From positions 1 through 16,229 of the forward strand of contig CANDYN010000014.1 of assembly GCA_947424985.1 (NCBI GenBank): a stretch of DNA of 16,229 nucleotides. The letters are read 5' to 3'. Source of the stretch: Rickettsiales bacterium (lineage in GTDB: Bacteria > Pseudomonadota > Alphaproteobacteria > Rickettsiales > Deianiraeaceae). The position numbers and the translations under genes were made by a program. Positions 8,694-14,344 of the stretch are shown one piece after another; within the stretch, counting starts at the first letter, position 1, and every line of letters starts with the position of its first letter. Below the pieces are notes generated by a model. That model was not told where the DNA came from and made no database searches. It saw nothing but the letters and a program-made list of their open reading frames with translations.

Positions 8694-9395
8694 TTATTTA
8701 TTCAAAGAAAGTTCCATTTCTATTACTTGCGAAATTTCTTCAAAAGACATATAACCTCTGATTTTGCTTTTTCCTATTATTATCATTGGTGTTGCCGATA
8801 TTTGAAGATTTTTAATTAAAAATTCTTGTTCTTTCATTATTTCAATATCCAGATTTTCATTTGTAATACATTTATTCACATTTGAAACGTCTGCTCCGGC
8901 ATTTTTTAAAATTTCAATGAGTTTATTTCTTGATATCTCTTCTGAGTTTATAACCCAAGATTCTTGAGTTTGATAAGTCAAATTTATATAATCAAGAAGT
9001 GTTTTTTTGTTTGTTTTCGGTAAGCATTTTAATATTTTATTTGCATTGAGAGATAATTTATCACCGATTATCGATCTATGAATAAATCTTACTTTTTCTC
9101 CATATTTATCGAGTATATTTTGGTAATTTTCTTTAAAAAATGAAGCACAGTGATGACACGTAAATGATCCATATTCAATTATATTGATTTTTGGATTGTC
9201 GCCTTTGCTGAAAAAAATATCTTTATTTTCATCAAATTGTATGAGTTTTAAGTAAGCAGGATCGGATATTGTTGAGATTTTTTTGCTGATTTCTGATACA
9301 GATTTTTTCTTTGCTTCGACTGAAATTGCAAATAAACAGCCAACGATTGACGCTAGCGTTATTCCTATTATCGTAATTTTTGTTGATTTTTTCAT
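8694..9395 (-). CDS. DsbA-family periplasmic thiol-disulfide oxidoreductase
   Basis: A 233-aa exported thioredoxin-fold protein. Residues 1-28 form a signal peptide or signal anchor: a basic start (MKKSTK), hydrophobic core IIGITLASIVGCLFAI, then a possible AxA-like cleavage region SVEAKKK; Cys20 lies within the core and is not an obvious lipobox. The active site is C80-H-H-C83 in YGSFTCHHCASFF, with the cis-Pro loop ATP (201-203). Two additional cysteines (C124, C176) lie in the helical insertion; alphaproteobacterial DsbA proteins such as Wolbachia DsbA1 are known to carry a second disulfide there. It would oxidise cysteines of secreted proteins, or act as a DsbG/DsbC-like factor, which cannot be excluded. 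Only 2 nt separate it from the upstream barrel gene, whose product has no cysteine and therefore is not a disulfide substrate. Confidence 0.88.
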   Translation of the reverse strand: MKKSTKITIIGITLASIVGCLFAISVEAKKKSVSEISKKISTISDPAYLKLIQFDENKDIFFSKGDNPKINIIEYGSFTCHHCASFFKENYQNILDKYGEKVRFIHRSIIGDKLSLNANKILKCLPKTNKKTLLDYINLTYQTQESWVINSEEISRNKLIEILKNAGADVSNVNKCITNENLDIEIMKEQEFLIKNLQISATPMIIIGKSKIRGYMSFEEISQVIEMELSLNK

Positions 9396-9397
9396 TT

Positions 9398-9997
9398 TTA
9401 TAACAGATATATCGAAAAGCCTCCGTGTACGACATTTAGTCTACCAAATTCAAACATATCAAGTTTGCGATCGAGTGTATACCATCCAAGTCTCGCAGAG
9501 ACCGTTCCAAGAAAGCTAGCTTCAAGCCCGGCACCTATTTTTGTTGCAGTTTTTACGTCTGAATTCGCTACCATACCATCTGAAAGCCTTCTTGCATCGG
9601 CGTTAAGACTTGAAATACCAACTGACAAATATCCTTCGAGTGATGCAGCAGTAAGAGAAAAGATAGGAAGAAACAATTTTCCATCTATATATGAATGTTT
9701 TATATTGACTATGTGTTCGACTGAATTCTGCTCAAATTGTCCACCGAGCCTTGAAAATCCGGTTTCAAGTCCAAAATATTTAAATATTCTTAGTCCAGCA
9801 TATGCATTAATATTTTTAAACTTCATTAAATCTTGTCCAAAATCTTGGTTTTTTTTACCAAATCCAGAGAATGACGGGGCGTTATAATCAAGTCCGATAT
9901 TTAATTTTACTACTGGATTCCACGGAAAAAGCAATCCGGCTTTTGCTTCCTTCATTGAGAAAAATAGCATCAATAGTATGTATATAAATATCTTCAT
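9398..9997 (-). CDS. Putative outer-membrane beta-barrel protein
   Basis: A 199-aa protein with a clear signal peptide (basic MK, hydrophobic IFIYILLMLFF, cleavage predicted after EAKA at residue 20). The mature part alternates short amphipathic strands rich in Gly, Tyr, Phe and Leu (KLNIGLDY, AYAGLRIFKYFGLETGFSRLGG, GYLSVGISS, ATKIGAGLEASFLGTVSARLGWY, VHGGFSIYLL), the pattern of an eight-stranded OmpA/OmpW/OmpX-like or rickettsial surface-antigen barrel. It ends in Leu rather than the common C-terminal Phe. It has no cysteine. I cannot assign a specific family. It is first in the unit with the DsbA-like gene and dapA, transcribed from the strong promoter at 10018-10046, with a predicted leader of only about 14 nt. 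High expression of a surface protein would be consistent with that promoter. Confidence 0.75.
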   Translation of the reverse strand: MKIFIYILLMLFFSMKEAKAGLLFPWNPVVKLNIGLDYNAPSFSGFGKKNQDFGQDLMKFKNINAYAGLRIFKYFGLETGFSRLGGQFEQNSVEHIVNIKHSYIDGKLFLPIFSLTAASLEGYLSVGISSLNADARRLSDGMVANSDVKTATKIGAGLEASFLGTVSARLGWYTLDRKLDMFEFGRLNVVHGGFSIYLL

Positions 9998-10017
9998 AAA
10001 TTTTATATATTTGACTA

Positions 10018-10046
10018 TATATACTTATATTTATCCTAAATGTCAA
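10018..10046 (-). promoter_or_regulatory. Sigma70-type promoter of the barrel-dsb-dapA unit
   Basis: Read on the minus strand, a perfect -35 box TTGACA (10046-10041) is followed by a 17-bp spacer and the -10 box TATATA (10023-10018, five of six matches). Initiation is predicted near 10011, about 14 nt before the ATG at 9997. The insertion sequence's target duplication ends at 10064 and begins at 10057, just 10 bp beyond the -35 box, so the core promoter is intact while upstream elements have been separated from it. Confidence 0.7.
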
Positions 10047-10056
10047 GATTTTTTTC

Positions 10057-10064
10057 AGCTTTTT
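10057..10064. repeat. Left target-site duplication of the IS (AGCTTTTT)
   Basis: AGCTTTTT directly abuts the left inverted repeat and is repeated exactly at 12168-12175 directly after the right one. Eight base pairs is the duplication length characteristic of the IS1595 family. The perfect match shows a single, unrearranged and probably fairly recent insertion. Confidence 0.92.
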
Positions 10065-10087
10065 GGTAACTATATACTTAATAAACC
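10065..10087. repeat. Left terminal inverted repeat of the IS
   Basis: A 23-bp end beginning GGTAACTATATACTT and ending AATAAACC. It matches the right end at 22 of 23 positions (T against C at the third base). The match stops abruptly after base 23. Confidence 0.9.
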
Positions 10088-10133
10088 TTGCTAATTAATT
10101 ATCTAACCTTCACCATTTCTTAATAATGATAAA

Positions 10134-11165
10134 CTAATGCTTTTTAGACTTTGCAAATTTCTTAAGATTAGTATCAAAATCGTTATTATCATTAAGTGAA
10201 AGATTGTCTTGTTTGATGTTTTGGATAAATTTGCTAGCCTCAATATTCCCCTCTCTATCCTCTCTAAGCACAATCATTTTTTCTGCCTTTCTTTGCTTCC
10301 TGATAATCTTCTCAACTTGCTCCCCAAATAAATCTTCTTCAATTATAGTAAGCCCTCTTTGCCTTGCAAGCCTTAGTTTGCATTCATCAAGTGTTTTACT
10401 ATCTTCCATAATACCTGCTACTCTACCTATTTGGAATGTTAATTGATTTGAGCCAAATTCACTAAGCCATTGATGAAAACGTGCTTTTCTCTTTCCATCA
10501 TCTTTTATGTTTAATCTATTTAACTCCTCTTTTACATATCCATCTTCAATTGGTTCATAAATGTACTCATTGATAAATTTACCATAATACATTGGTCGAC
10601 TTCTTGATTTTGTTTTTTCATTTTCATATAACCTGTCAAGCTGTTCAAAGAATTTATCTGGAAATCTCTTGAGCCATTTTTGCAATCCTTCCGCTATGTA
10701 CTGTTCAAGTAACAAACGTAGTGCATCTTTTTTTCTGTTATATTGATAACCGGTTGCCTCGTCCACAAGAGCGATGATACCTATTTTTGATAAGGCGCGC
10801 ATGATAATATCAGCTTTTTGAGCTGTTATCATCTGTTTTTCAGTAAGCACCCCTGCATCGCGTGCTTTTAACCATATTTCGCAAATATCGGGTATCAATT
10901 CTGCTTCAAAGCCTTTCAGTTCTTCCACTTGAATTAAATTATTTGCCCGGGCTATAACATCCGCAGAAGTAAATGGTTCTAGGGATTTTAAATCAATAAT
11001 AACTGGCAACTTCCCGGCACCTCCATCTGGACGGCTAAAGGCTTTATTTAAAGCAGTTTGGCTAATAACGCGAACTCCATCCTCATTTACAGCGCAATTA
11101 ATTTCAATATCGCCAATTTTAATGCTCCCGCGATATATGACACCTTTCTTTTTTTCATTACTCAT
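10134..11165 (-). CDS. P63C-domain protein, IS passenger gene
   Basis: A 343-aa protein from ATG 11165 (MSNEKKKG). An upstream in-frame start at 11249 would overlap the transposase gene by 71 nt and add a Trp/Val-rich stretch that looks like transposase sequence in another frame, so I reject it. The N-terminus (IKIGDIEINCAVNEDGVRVIS, about 15-35) resembles the beginning of P63C/antirepressor-like phage proteins. The region about 165-253, with KRFPDKFFEQLDRLY, the RPMYYGKFINEYIYEPI segment and RFHQWLSEFG, matches my recollection of the P63C domain (Pfam), found in phage and mobile-element proteins with no settled biochemical role. A basic, Lys-rich tail follows (KQRKAEK; KKFAKSKKH). It is co-oriented with and 13 nt downstream of the transposase, inside the terminal repeats, so it moves with the element. 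A regulatory or DNA-binding role is speculation. Confidence 0.8.
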   Translation of the reverse strand: MSNEKKKGVIYRGSIKIGDIEINCAVNEDGVRVISQTALNKAFSRPDGGAGKLPVIIDLKSLEPFTSADVIARANNLIQVEELKGFEAELIPDICEIWLKARDAGVLTEKQMITAQKADIIMRALSKIGIIALVDEATGYQYNRKKDALRLLLEQYIAEGLQKWLKRFPDKFFEQLDRLYENEKTKSRSRPMYYGKFINEYIYEPIEDGYVKEELNRLNIKDDGKRKARFHQWLSEFGSNQLTFQIGRVAGIMEDSKTLDECKLRLARQRGLTIIEEDLFGEQVEKIIRKQRKAEKMIVLREDREGNIEASKFIQNIKQDNLSLNDNNDFDTNLKKFAKSKKH

Positions 11166-11178
11166 AACTTCAACCAAA

Positions 11179-12081
11179 CTACCCAACCAAAACTCTATAA
11201 ACCACCCTCTTACCCTCACATCCACAAAACCAAGATGCAAACTTACCAAAGTCGTTTAATTCCTTAACGTTATATCTAAAACTAAACTCATTACAGTATT
11301 TTTGCATGTGCTTTTCAGAGGCCCAGTGGTATATTCCTGTAATACCTCTTTTCAAATGAGACCAGAATCCTTCTATTGTATTAGTATGTATCTTAAATGC
11401 AGTTCTTGCATCATTTCTTACATACTCTTCTGCTGAGTGCTTTATTGTTTCGTGGTTATAATTCTTTCTTAACCTATCATATCCAAAATAAGTATCTGTT
11501 ATAATCGTAGAACCTCTTTCAACATTAACATTAATTCTTGGTAGCAAATGTTCTGCCTTGTTATCTATTACTTTAAAAGCTTTTACTTGCTTTGTATCAC
11601 GATTAACTATTCCTATTACTGTAGTCTTTTGAGATATACCTTTCTTATCTTTGTGCTTATTTGTATCACTCCCGCCAATATATGCTTCATCTATTTCTGT
11701 TATTCCGTTGAAAGGGTCGTTACCACCTTTCATAACTTCACGAATGCGGTGAAGCATGAACCATGCAGTCTTTTGAGTTACTTCAACATATTTACTTAAC
11801 TGAATACTTGAAATACCTTTCTTCATTGAAGAAAATAGATAAATAGCTATAAACCATTTAATCAATGGAATACGTGAATCTTCAAATATAGTTCCTATTC
11901 TAACTGTGAATTGTTTTTTGCACTTCTTACATTTAAATAATCTTCCATCTTCATATTTATAAGTTTCTTTGCAGCCACAGTGTACACAGGTAGCAGACTG
12001 TTTGCCCCATCTTTCTTCTGCTAACCAATCACGACACGCCTGTTCATCACTAAATTTCTTTTGAAACTCAAGTAAGTTCAT
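11179..12081 (-). CDS. IS1595-family (ISXO2-like) transposase
   Basis: A 300-aa DDE-type transposase. An N-terminal zinc ribbon has C32-x2-C35 and C51-x2-C54, followed by a helix-turn-helix-like segment (SSIQLSKYVEVTQKTAWFMLHRIR, about 91-114 including flanks). The ISXO2 catalytic domain contains D131 (EIDEAYIGG), D196 (IITDTYFGYD) and the N234-E237...K244 segment (NTIEGFWSHLKRGITG) typical of this family. All key residues are present and the frame is uninterrupted, so it is probably functional. The start at 12081 lies 64 bp inside the right end. The last few residues after FCGCEG may vary by family member. Expression is likely from the promoter overlapping the subterminal repeat at 12102-12117. 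Confidence 0.95.
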   Translation of the reverse strand: MNLLEFQKKFSDEQACRDWLAEERWGKQSATCVHCGCKETYKYEDGRLFKCKKCKKQFTVRIGTIFEDSRIPLIKWFIAIYLFSSMKKGISSIQLSKYVEVTQKTAWFMLHRIREVMKGGNDPFNGITEIDEAYIGGSDTNKHKDKKGISQKTTVIGIVNRDTKQVKAFKVIDNKAEHLLPRINVNVERGSTIITDTYFGYDRLRKNYNHETIKHSAEEYVRNDARTAFKIHTNTIEGFWSHLKRGITGIYHWASEKHMQKYCNEFSFRYNVKELNDFGKFASWFCGCEGKRVVYRVLVG

Positions 12082-12101
12082 ATACTTAATAACTCTTTAT
12101 A

Positions 12102-12117
12102 GGTTTATTAAATATAG
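12102..12117 (+). repeat. Subterminal copy of the IS inverted-repeat core
   Basis: GGTTTATTAAATATAG repeats, in the same direction, the inner part of the right terminal repeat (12145 onward: GGTTTATTAAGTATATAG) with small differences. A further inverted fragment, TATACTTAATAA, lies at 12081-12092 across the transposase start. Confidence 0.6.
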
Positions 12118-12134
12118 TATGTTTTATATGTCAA
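12106..12134 (-). promoter_or_regulatory. Transposase promoter
   Basis: On the minus strand, a perfect -35 box TTGACA (12134-12129) precedes TTAATA (12111-12106) after 17 bp. It lies wholly inside the element, between the right terminal repeat and the transposase ATG. The -10 region overlaps a TIR-like repeat (12102-12117), which would allow autorepression by bound transposase. Confidence 0.5.
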
Positions 12135-12144
12135 GAACTATTTT

Positions 12145-12167
12145 GGTTTATTAAGTATATAGTTGCC
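12145..12167. repeat. Right terminal inverted repeat of the IS
   Basis: The 23-bp end runs GGTTTATTAAGTATATAG and finishes TTGCC. Its reverse complement matches the left end at 22 of 23 bases. The target duplication follows at 12168. Confidence 0.9.
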
Positions 12168-12175
12168 AGCTTTTT
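12168..12175. repeat. Right target-site duplication of the IS (AGCTTTTT)
   Basis: An exact copy of 10057-10064. Removing one copy plus the element restores a continuous T-rich intergenic region between the barrel promoter and rpsL. Confidence 0.92.
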
Positions 12176-12244
12176 TGTATTTTGCAAAAAAAATAAGAAA
12201 ATACTTGACTATAAAAAAAAATAGTTCTTGAGTACTTTAAGAAT

Positions 12245-12265
12245 ATGAGTTTTTTAAGTCAATGA
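12245..12265 (+). CDS. Possible six-codon leader peptide (MSFLSQ) overlapping the rpsL start
   Basis: ATG at 12245 opens a frame encoding MSFLSQ that stops at TGA 12263-12265; this TGA overlaps the rpsL ATG as ATGA. The overlap type is the same as in the dnaE-hscB-proC unit and would allow reinitiation. No Shine-Dalgarno precedes it, and such a short frame could be chance. The T-run at 12250-12255 inside it also matches the spacer motif seen before neighbouring genes. Confidence 0.2.
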   Translation: MSFLSQ

Positions 12266-12645
12266 CTACTGTAAATCAAATTTTAAGACTTGGTAGGAGA
12301 AAAAAAGTGGTTAAATCTAAGTCACCTGCTTTGCAAAAAAATCCTCAAAAGAGAGGCGTTTGTACAAAGGTTTATACGACGACTCCAAAGAAGCCGAATT
12401 CGGCTTTGCGTAAAGTTGCAAAAGTTAGATTGACAAACGGATATGAAGTTATTTGTTATATAGGTGGAGAAGGGCATAATCTTCAGGAGCACTCTGTTGT
12501 ACTGATAAAAGGCGGAAGAGTAAAGGATTTGATTGGAGTTAGATATCATATAGTAAGAGGTGCACTTGATACACAAGGTGTAAAAGATAGAAAGCAAGCG
12601 AGATCCAAGTATGGAGCGAAAAGACCGAAAGTTGCAAAGAAATAA
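12262..12645 (+). CDS. rpsL: 30S ribosomal protein S12
   Basis: S12 sits at the decoding centre and monitors codon-anticodon pairing. The 127-aa sequence is well conserved: VYTTTPKKPNSALRK (38-51) with K43, IGGEGHNLQEHS (67-78), K88 and D89 (the RimO methylthiolation site), and RSKYGAKRPK near the end. The nearly invariant Pro91 of the DLPG loop is replaced by Ile (KDLIGVRYH; codon ATT at 12532-12534). ATG 12262 matches the normal S12 beginning (TTVNQILRLGRRKK). It is the first gene of the ribosomal block, preceded by T6 and six bases (TTTTTTAAGTCA) instead of a Shine-Dalgarno. A TTGACT at 12205-12210 may be a -35 box, but I see no good -10 partner. The IS lies only 87 bp upstream of the start codon plus duplication. 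Confidence 0.98.
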   Translation: MTTVNQILRLGRRKKVVKSKSPALQKNPQKRGVCTKVYTTTPKKPNSALRKVAKVRLTNGYEVICYIGGEGHNLQEHSVVLIKGGRVKDLIGVRYHIVRGALDTQGVKDRKQARSKYGAKRPKVAKK

Positions 12646-12656
12646 TTTTTTAAGTT

Positions 12657-13175
12657 ATGTTGTTAGATATTACATCTGTTGATTTTAAAACCCAGCCTGA
12701 TTATAGGTATCATAGTCCTTTGTTCGCAAAGCTAATCAATAAAATGATGAAGTGTGGAAAGAAAGCCATAGCTGAGAAAATAGTTTATGGTGCATTCGAA
12801 AACTTGGAAAGTATGATAAAGGAAAAAAAAATAGAGGTTAAAATGGATGGCGTAGTTAGGGACGATATATCCGCAACTGAATTGTTGTTGTTAATAGTAT
12901 CAAAGGTAGCGACTGGCGTTGAGGTTGTTACTCAGAGAGTTGGTGGTGCTAATTATAAAATTCCAAAACCGATATCTCTAAAAAGATCTTTGTCTTTGGC
13001 TTTTTCTTGGATTGCTCAATCAATTGCATCGAGATCTGAAAAAACTGCGATAGATAAAATGACAAACGAGTTTATTGATATATTGAATGATCGTGGAAAT
13101 TCGATAAAAAAGAAAAACGAAATTGAGAAAAATGCGGAAGCAAATAGGGCGTTTGCACACTTTTTGCGTAGATAA
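12657..13175 (+). CDS. rpsG: 30S ribosomal protein S7
   Basis: S7 nucleates assembly of the 30S head and contacts the E site. The 172-aa protein is recognisable from PLFAKLINKMMKCGKKAIAEKIVYGAF (21-47), QRVGGANYKIP (93-103), the SEKT segment (127-130) and the C-terminal AEANRAFAHFLRR. Two features are odd: the usual basic N-terminal arm (S/R-R-R...) is replaced by an acidic/hydrophobic start, MLLDITSVDFKTQ, and the middle (about 55-88) is longer and divergent, making the protein some 16 residues longer than the typical 156. ATG 12657 is supported by the T6-containing 11-nt spacer after rpsL. In most bacteria fusA and tuf follow rpsG; here rpmI does, 12 nt later. Confidence 0.95.
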   Translation: MLLDITSVDFKTQPDYRYHSPLFAKLINKMMKCGKKAIAEKIVYGAFENLESMIKEKKIEVKMDGVVRDDISATELLLLIVSKVATGVEVVTQRVGGANYKIPKPISLKRSLSLAFSWIAQSIASRSEKTAIDKMTNEFIDILNDRGNSIKKKNEIEKNAEANRAFAHFLRR

Positions 13176-13187
13176 TTTTTTTAGCTT

Positions 13188-13532
13188 ATGACTAGACCAA
13201 AAAAACAGGTAATAAAAAAAGCAAGACGTGTTGTGAAAAACAAGTTTAAAGTGTCGAAATCTTTTGCGAAAAGATTTTCGTCAAATTCGAACGGCGTTAT
13301 GAAAGCGAATTCCGCTGGAAGAAGACACAATGCGTCGAATAGAGATGCAACGCAGCACCTTTCATCAAAGGGTACCTTTATTGTGGATAAGGTTAATGTA
13401 AAATGTGCAAGAAGAATGATGGGCGAAAAATCATCCTTTAGATCTTCGCATTATGTATCGGAAACGCAATTACCGATTTGTTCAAAAAAGATAGCTAAAT
13501 TTATCAGTTTGTTAAAGCAATGTCAAGAGTAA
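13188..13532 (+). CDS. rpmI: 50S ribosomal protein L35, extended at both ends
   Basis: The central region (about residues 20-80) is L35-like: FKVSKSFAKRFSSNSNG, MKANSAGRRHNAS, and VDKVNVKCARRMM, corresponding to the family's KKRFKVTGSGKVKR, AGKRH and DVKRVRKMLPY elements. At 114 aa it is much longer than the usual 64-66 aa, with about 18 extra basic N-terminal residues and about 35 extra C-terminal residues after RRMM. ATG 13188 is favoured over internal GTG codons because it sits exactly 12 nt after rpsG with the same T-rich spacer as its neighbours. Its 3' end overlaps rplT by 13 nt. rpmI-rplT is a conserved pair usually preceded by infC, which is absent here. Confidence 0.88.
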   Translation: MTRPKKQVIKKARRVVKNKFKVSKSFAKRFSSNSNGVMKANSAGRRHNASNRDATQHLSSKGTFIVDKVNVKCARRMMGEKSSFRSSHYVSETQLPICSKKIAKFISLLKQCQE

Positions 13533-13873
13533 ATATATCAGTTGCTTCAAGAGCAAGGAGAAAGGCTGTAAAAGTGGCAGCAAAGGGTTTCATGGGAAGA
13601 AGAAAGTCCTGTTATAAGCTTGCAAAGAGAAGTGTGGAAAAATCATTACAACATGCTTATGTTGGTAGAAAGCAGAAGAAAAGAGATATGAGGGCTGCGT
13701 TTATTGCCCGAGTGTCTGCTTTAGCTGAAAGCTTGGGAATGAAATACTCTGTTTTTACTTTTAAGTGTAAACAGGCTGGTCTTGAATTAAATAAAAAATC
13801 GATTGCCTTGCTTTCTTCATCAGATGGTACTTCGTCAGCTTTTACTTCGTATATTAAATCAAAAATAATGTAA
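13520..13873 (+). CDS. rplT: 50S ribosomal protein L20
   Basis: L20 binds 23S rRNA early and is needed for 50S assembly; in several bacteria it also represses its own operon by binding the leader or rpmI-rplT mRNA. The 117-aa protein has the normal length and the family pattern: VASRARRKAVKVAAKGFMGRR (8-28), LAKRSVEKSLQHAYVGRKQKKRDMR (34-58), FIARVSALAESLGMKYS and a C-terminal globular part ending in SYIKSKIM. ATG 13520 lies inside rpmI (13-nt overlap), so translation is probably coupled. rpsF follows after a 12-nt pyrimidine-rich spacer (TTTCTTCATCTT). There is no space upstream for a canonical regulatory leader. Confidence 0.96.
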   Translation: MSRVNISVASRARRKAVKVAAKGFMGRRKSCYKLAKRSVEKSLQHAYVGRKQKKRDMRAAFIARVSALAESLGMKYSVFTFKCKQAGLELNKKSIALLSSSDGTSSAFTSYIKSKIM

Positions 13874-13885
13874 TTTCTTCATCTT

Positions 13886-14332
13886 ATGGCTATATCAATT
13901 AAAAATAAAAGAGAATTAACAGGGGAGTCCAGCGAGAGACTTTATGAATTGGTTATTTTGTTTAGATCAAATGTAATTATACATGATATACAAAATGATC
14001 TTTCTTCTATAGTCTCGAATATGACCATGAGACTTGGTGGAACTATTATAAACTCAGAATATTGGGGTTTGAGACCGCTTGCGTATGAAATATCTGGTAA
14101 TAGAAAAGCACACTATTATTTTTTTGGACTTAAGATTTCCCCTGATTCTATCTCAAAAATTCAAGGGTTTATGGAAAATAATTCGAATATTATAAGGCAT
14201 ATGTTTATTTTATCGGAATCAGATGAGGCAACTCTAAGAGGTAAAAGCCTGATGCTTGTGAATCTTCCAAGGGATATAGAAAAAGAGATGGGAGAGATAG
14301 TGTACAATGATGCAAATGTTTTTAAAATATAG
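13886..14332 (+). CDS. rpsF: 30S ribosomal protein S6
   Basis: S6 forms a heterodimer with S18 on the 30S platform. The core from about residue 18 (RLYELVILFRSNV) through GGTIINSEYWGLRPLAYEISGNRKAHYYFFGLKI and NIIRHMFI matches the S6 ferredoxin-like fold. The 148-aa length includes an N-terminal tail of about 17 residues (MAISIKNKRELTGESSE) and a C-terminal tail of about 35 residues, the latter common in alphaproteobacteria. It precedes rpsR and rplI in the widely conserved order, here without priB. In many bacteria an S6:S18 complex binds an mRNA structure upstream of rpsF; the 12-nt gap after rplT leaves no obvious room for it unless it lies inside rplT. Confidence 0.95.
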   Translation: MAISIKNKRELTGESSERLYELVILFRSNVIIHDIQNDLSSIVSNMTMRLGGTIINSEYWGLRPLAYEISGNRKAHYYFFGLKISPDSISKIQGFMENNSNIIRHMFILSESDEATLRGKSLMLVNLPRDIEKEMGEIVYNDANVFKI

Positions 14333-14344
14333 TTTAAGTTTTTT

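Larger units (their letters stand above)
10065..12167 (-). mobile_element. Complete IS1595-family insertion sequence with passenger gene
   Basis: The 2103-bp element is bounded by 23-bp inverted repeats that differ at one position (10065-10087 starting GGTAACTATATA; 12145-12167, reverse complement starting GGCAACTATATA) and by the 8-bp duplication AGCTTTTT. It holds an ISXO2-type DDE transposase followed, on the same strand and 13 nt later, by a P63C-domain gene. Both reading frames are intact, so the element may still be active. Some IS1595-family members are known to carry passenger genes. It sits between the divergently transcribed barrel-dsb-dapA and ribosomal units. Its transcription runs toward 10046 with no visible terminator, so it could read into the barrel gene. 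Confidence 0.93.

Noticed and set aside
9465..9887. 140-aa open frame on the + strand, antisense to the barrel gene
   Set aside because: The minus-strand frame has a signal peptide, barrel pattern, a strong promoter and tight operon spacing; the plus-strand frame has none of these.
11166..11249. Upstream 28-residue extension of the P63C protein
   Set aside because: It overlaps the transposase C-terminus and has Trp/Val-rich composition; ATG 11165 begins a sequence typical of the family and lies 13 nt after the transposase stop.
12205..12233. Promoter for rpsL with -35 TTGACT
   Set aside because: The -35 box at 12205-12210 is good, but sequences 16-18 bp downstream (around TTGAGT, 12228-12233) do not resemble a -10 box, so I did not annotate it.
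12322..12597. 91-aa open frame antisense to rpsL
   Set aside because: S12 is highly conserved in the opposite frame; the antisense frame is a composition effect.
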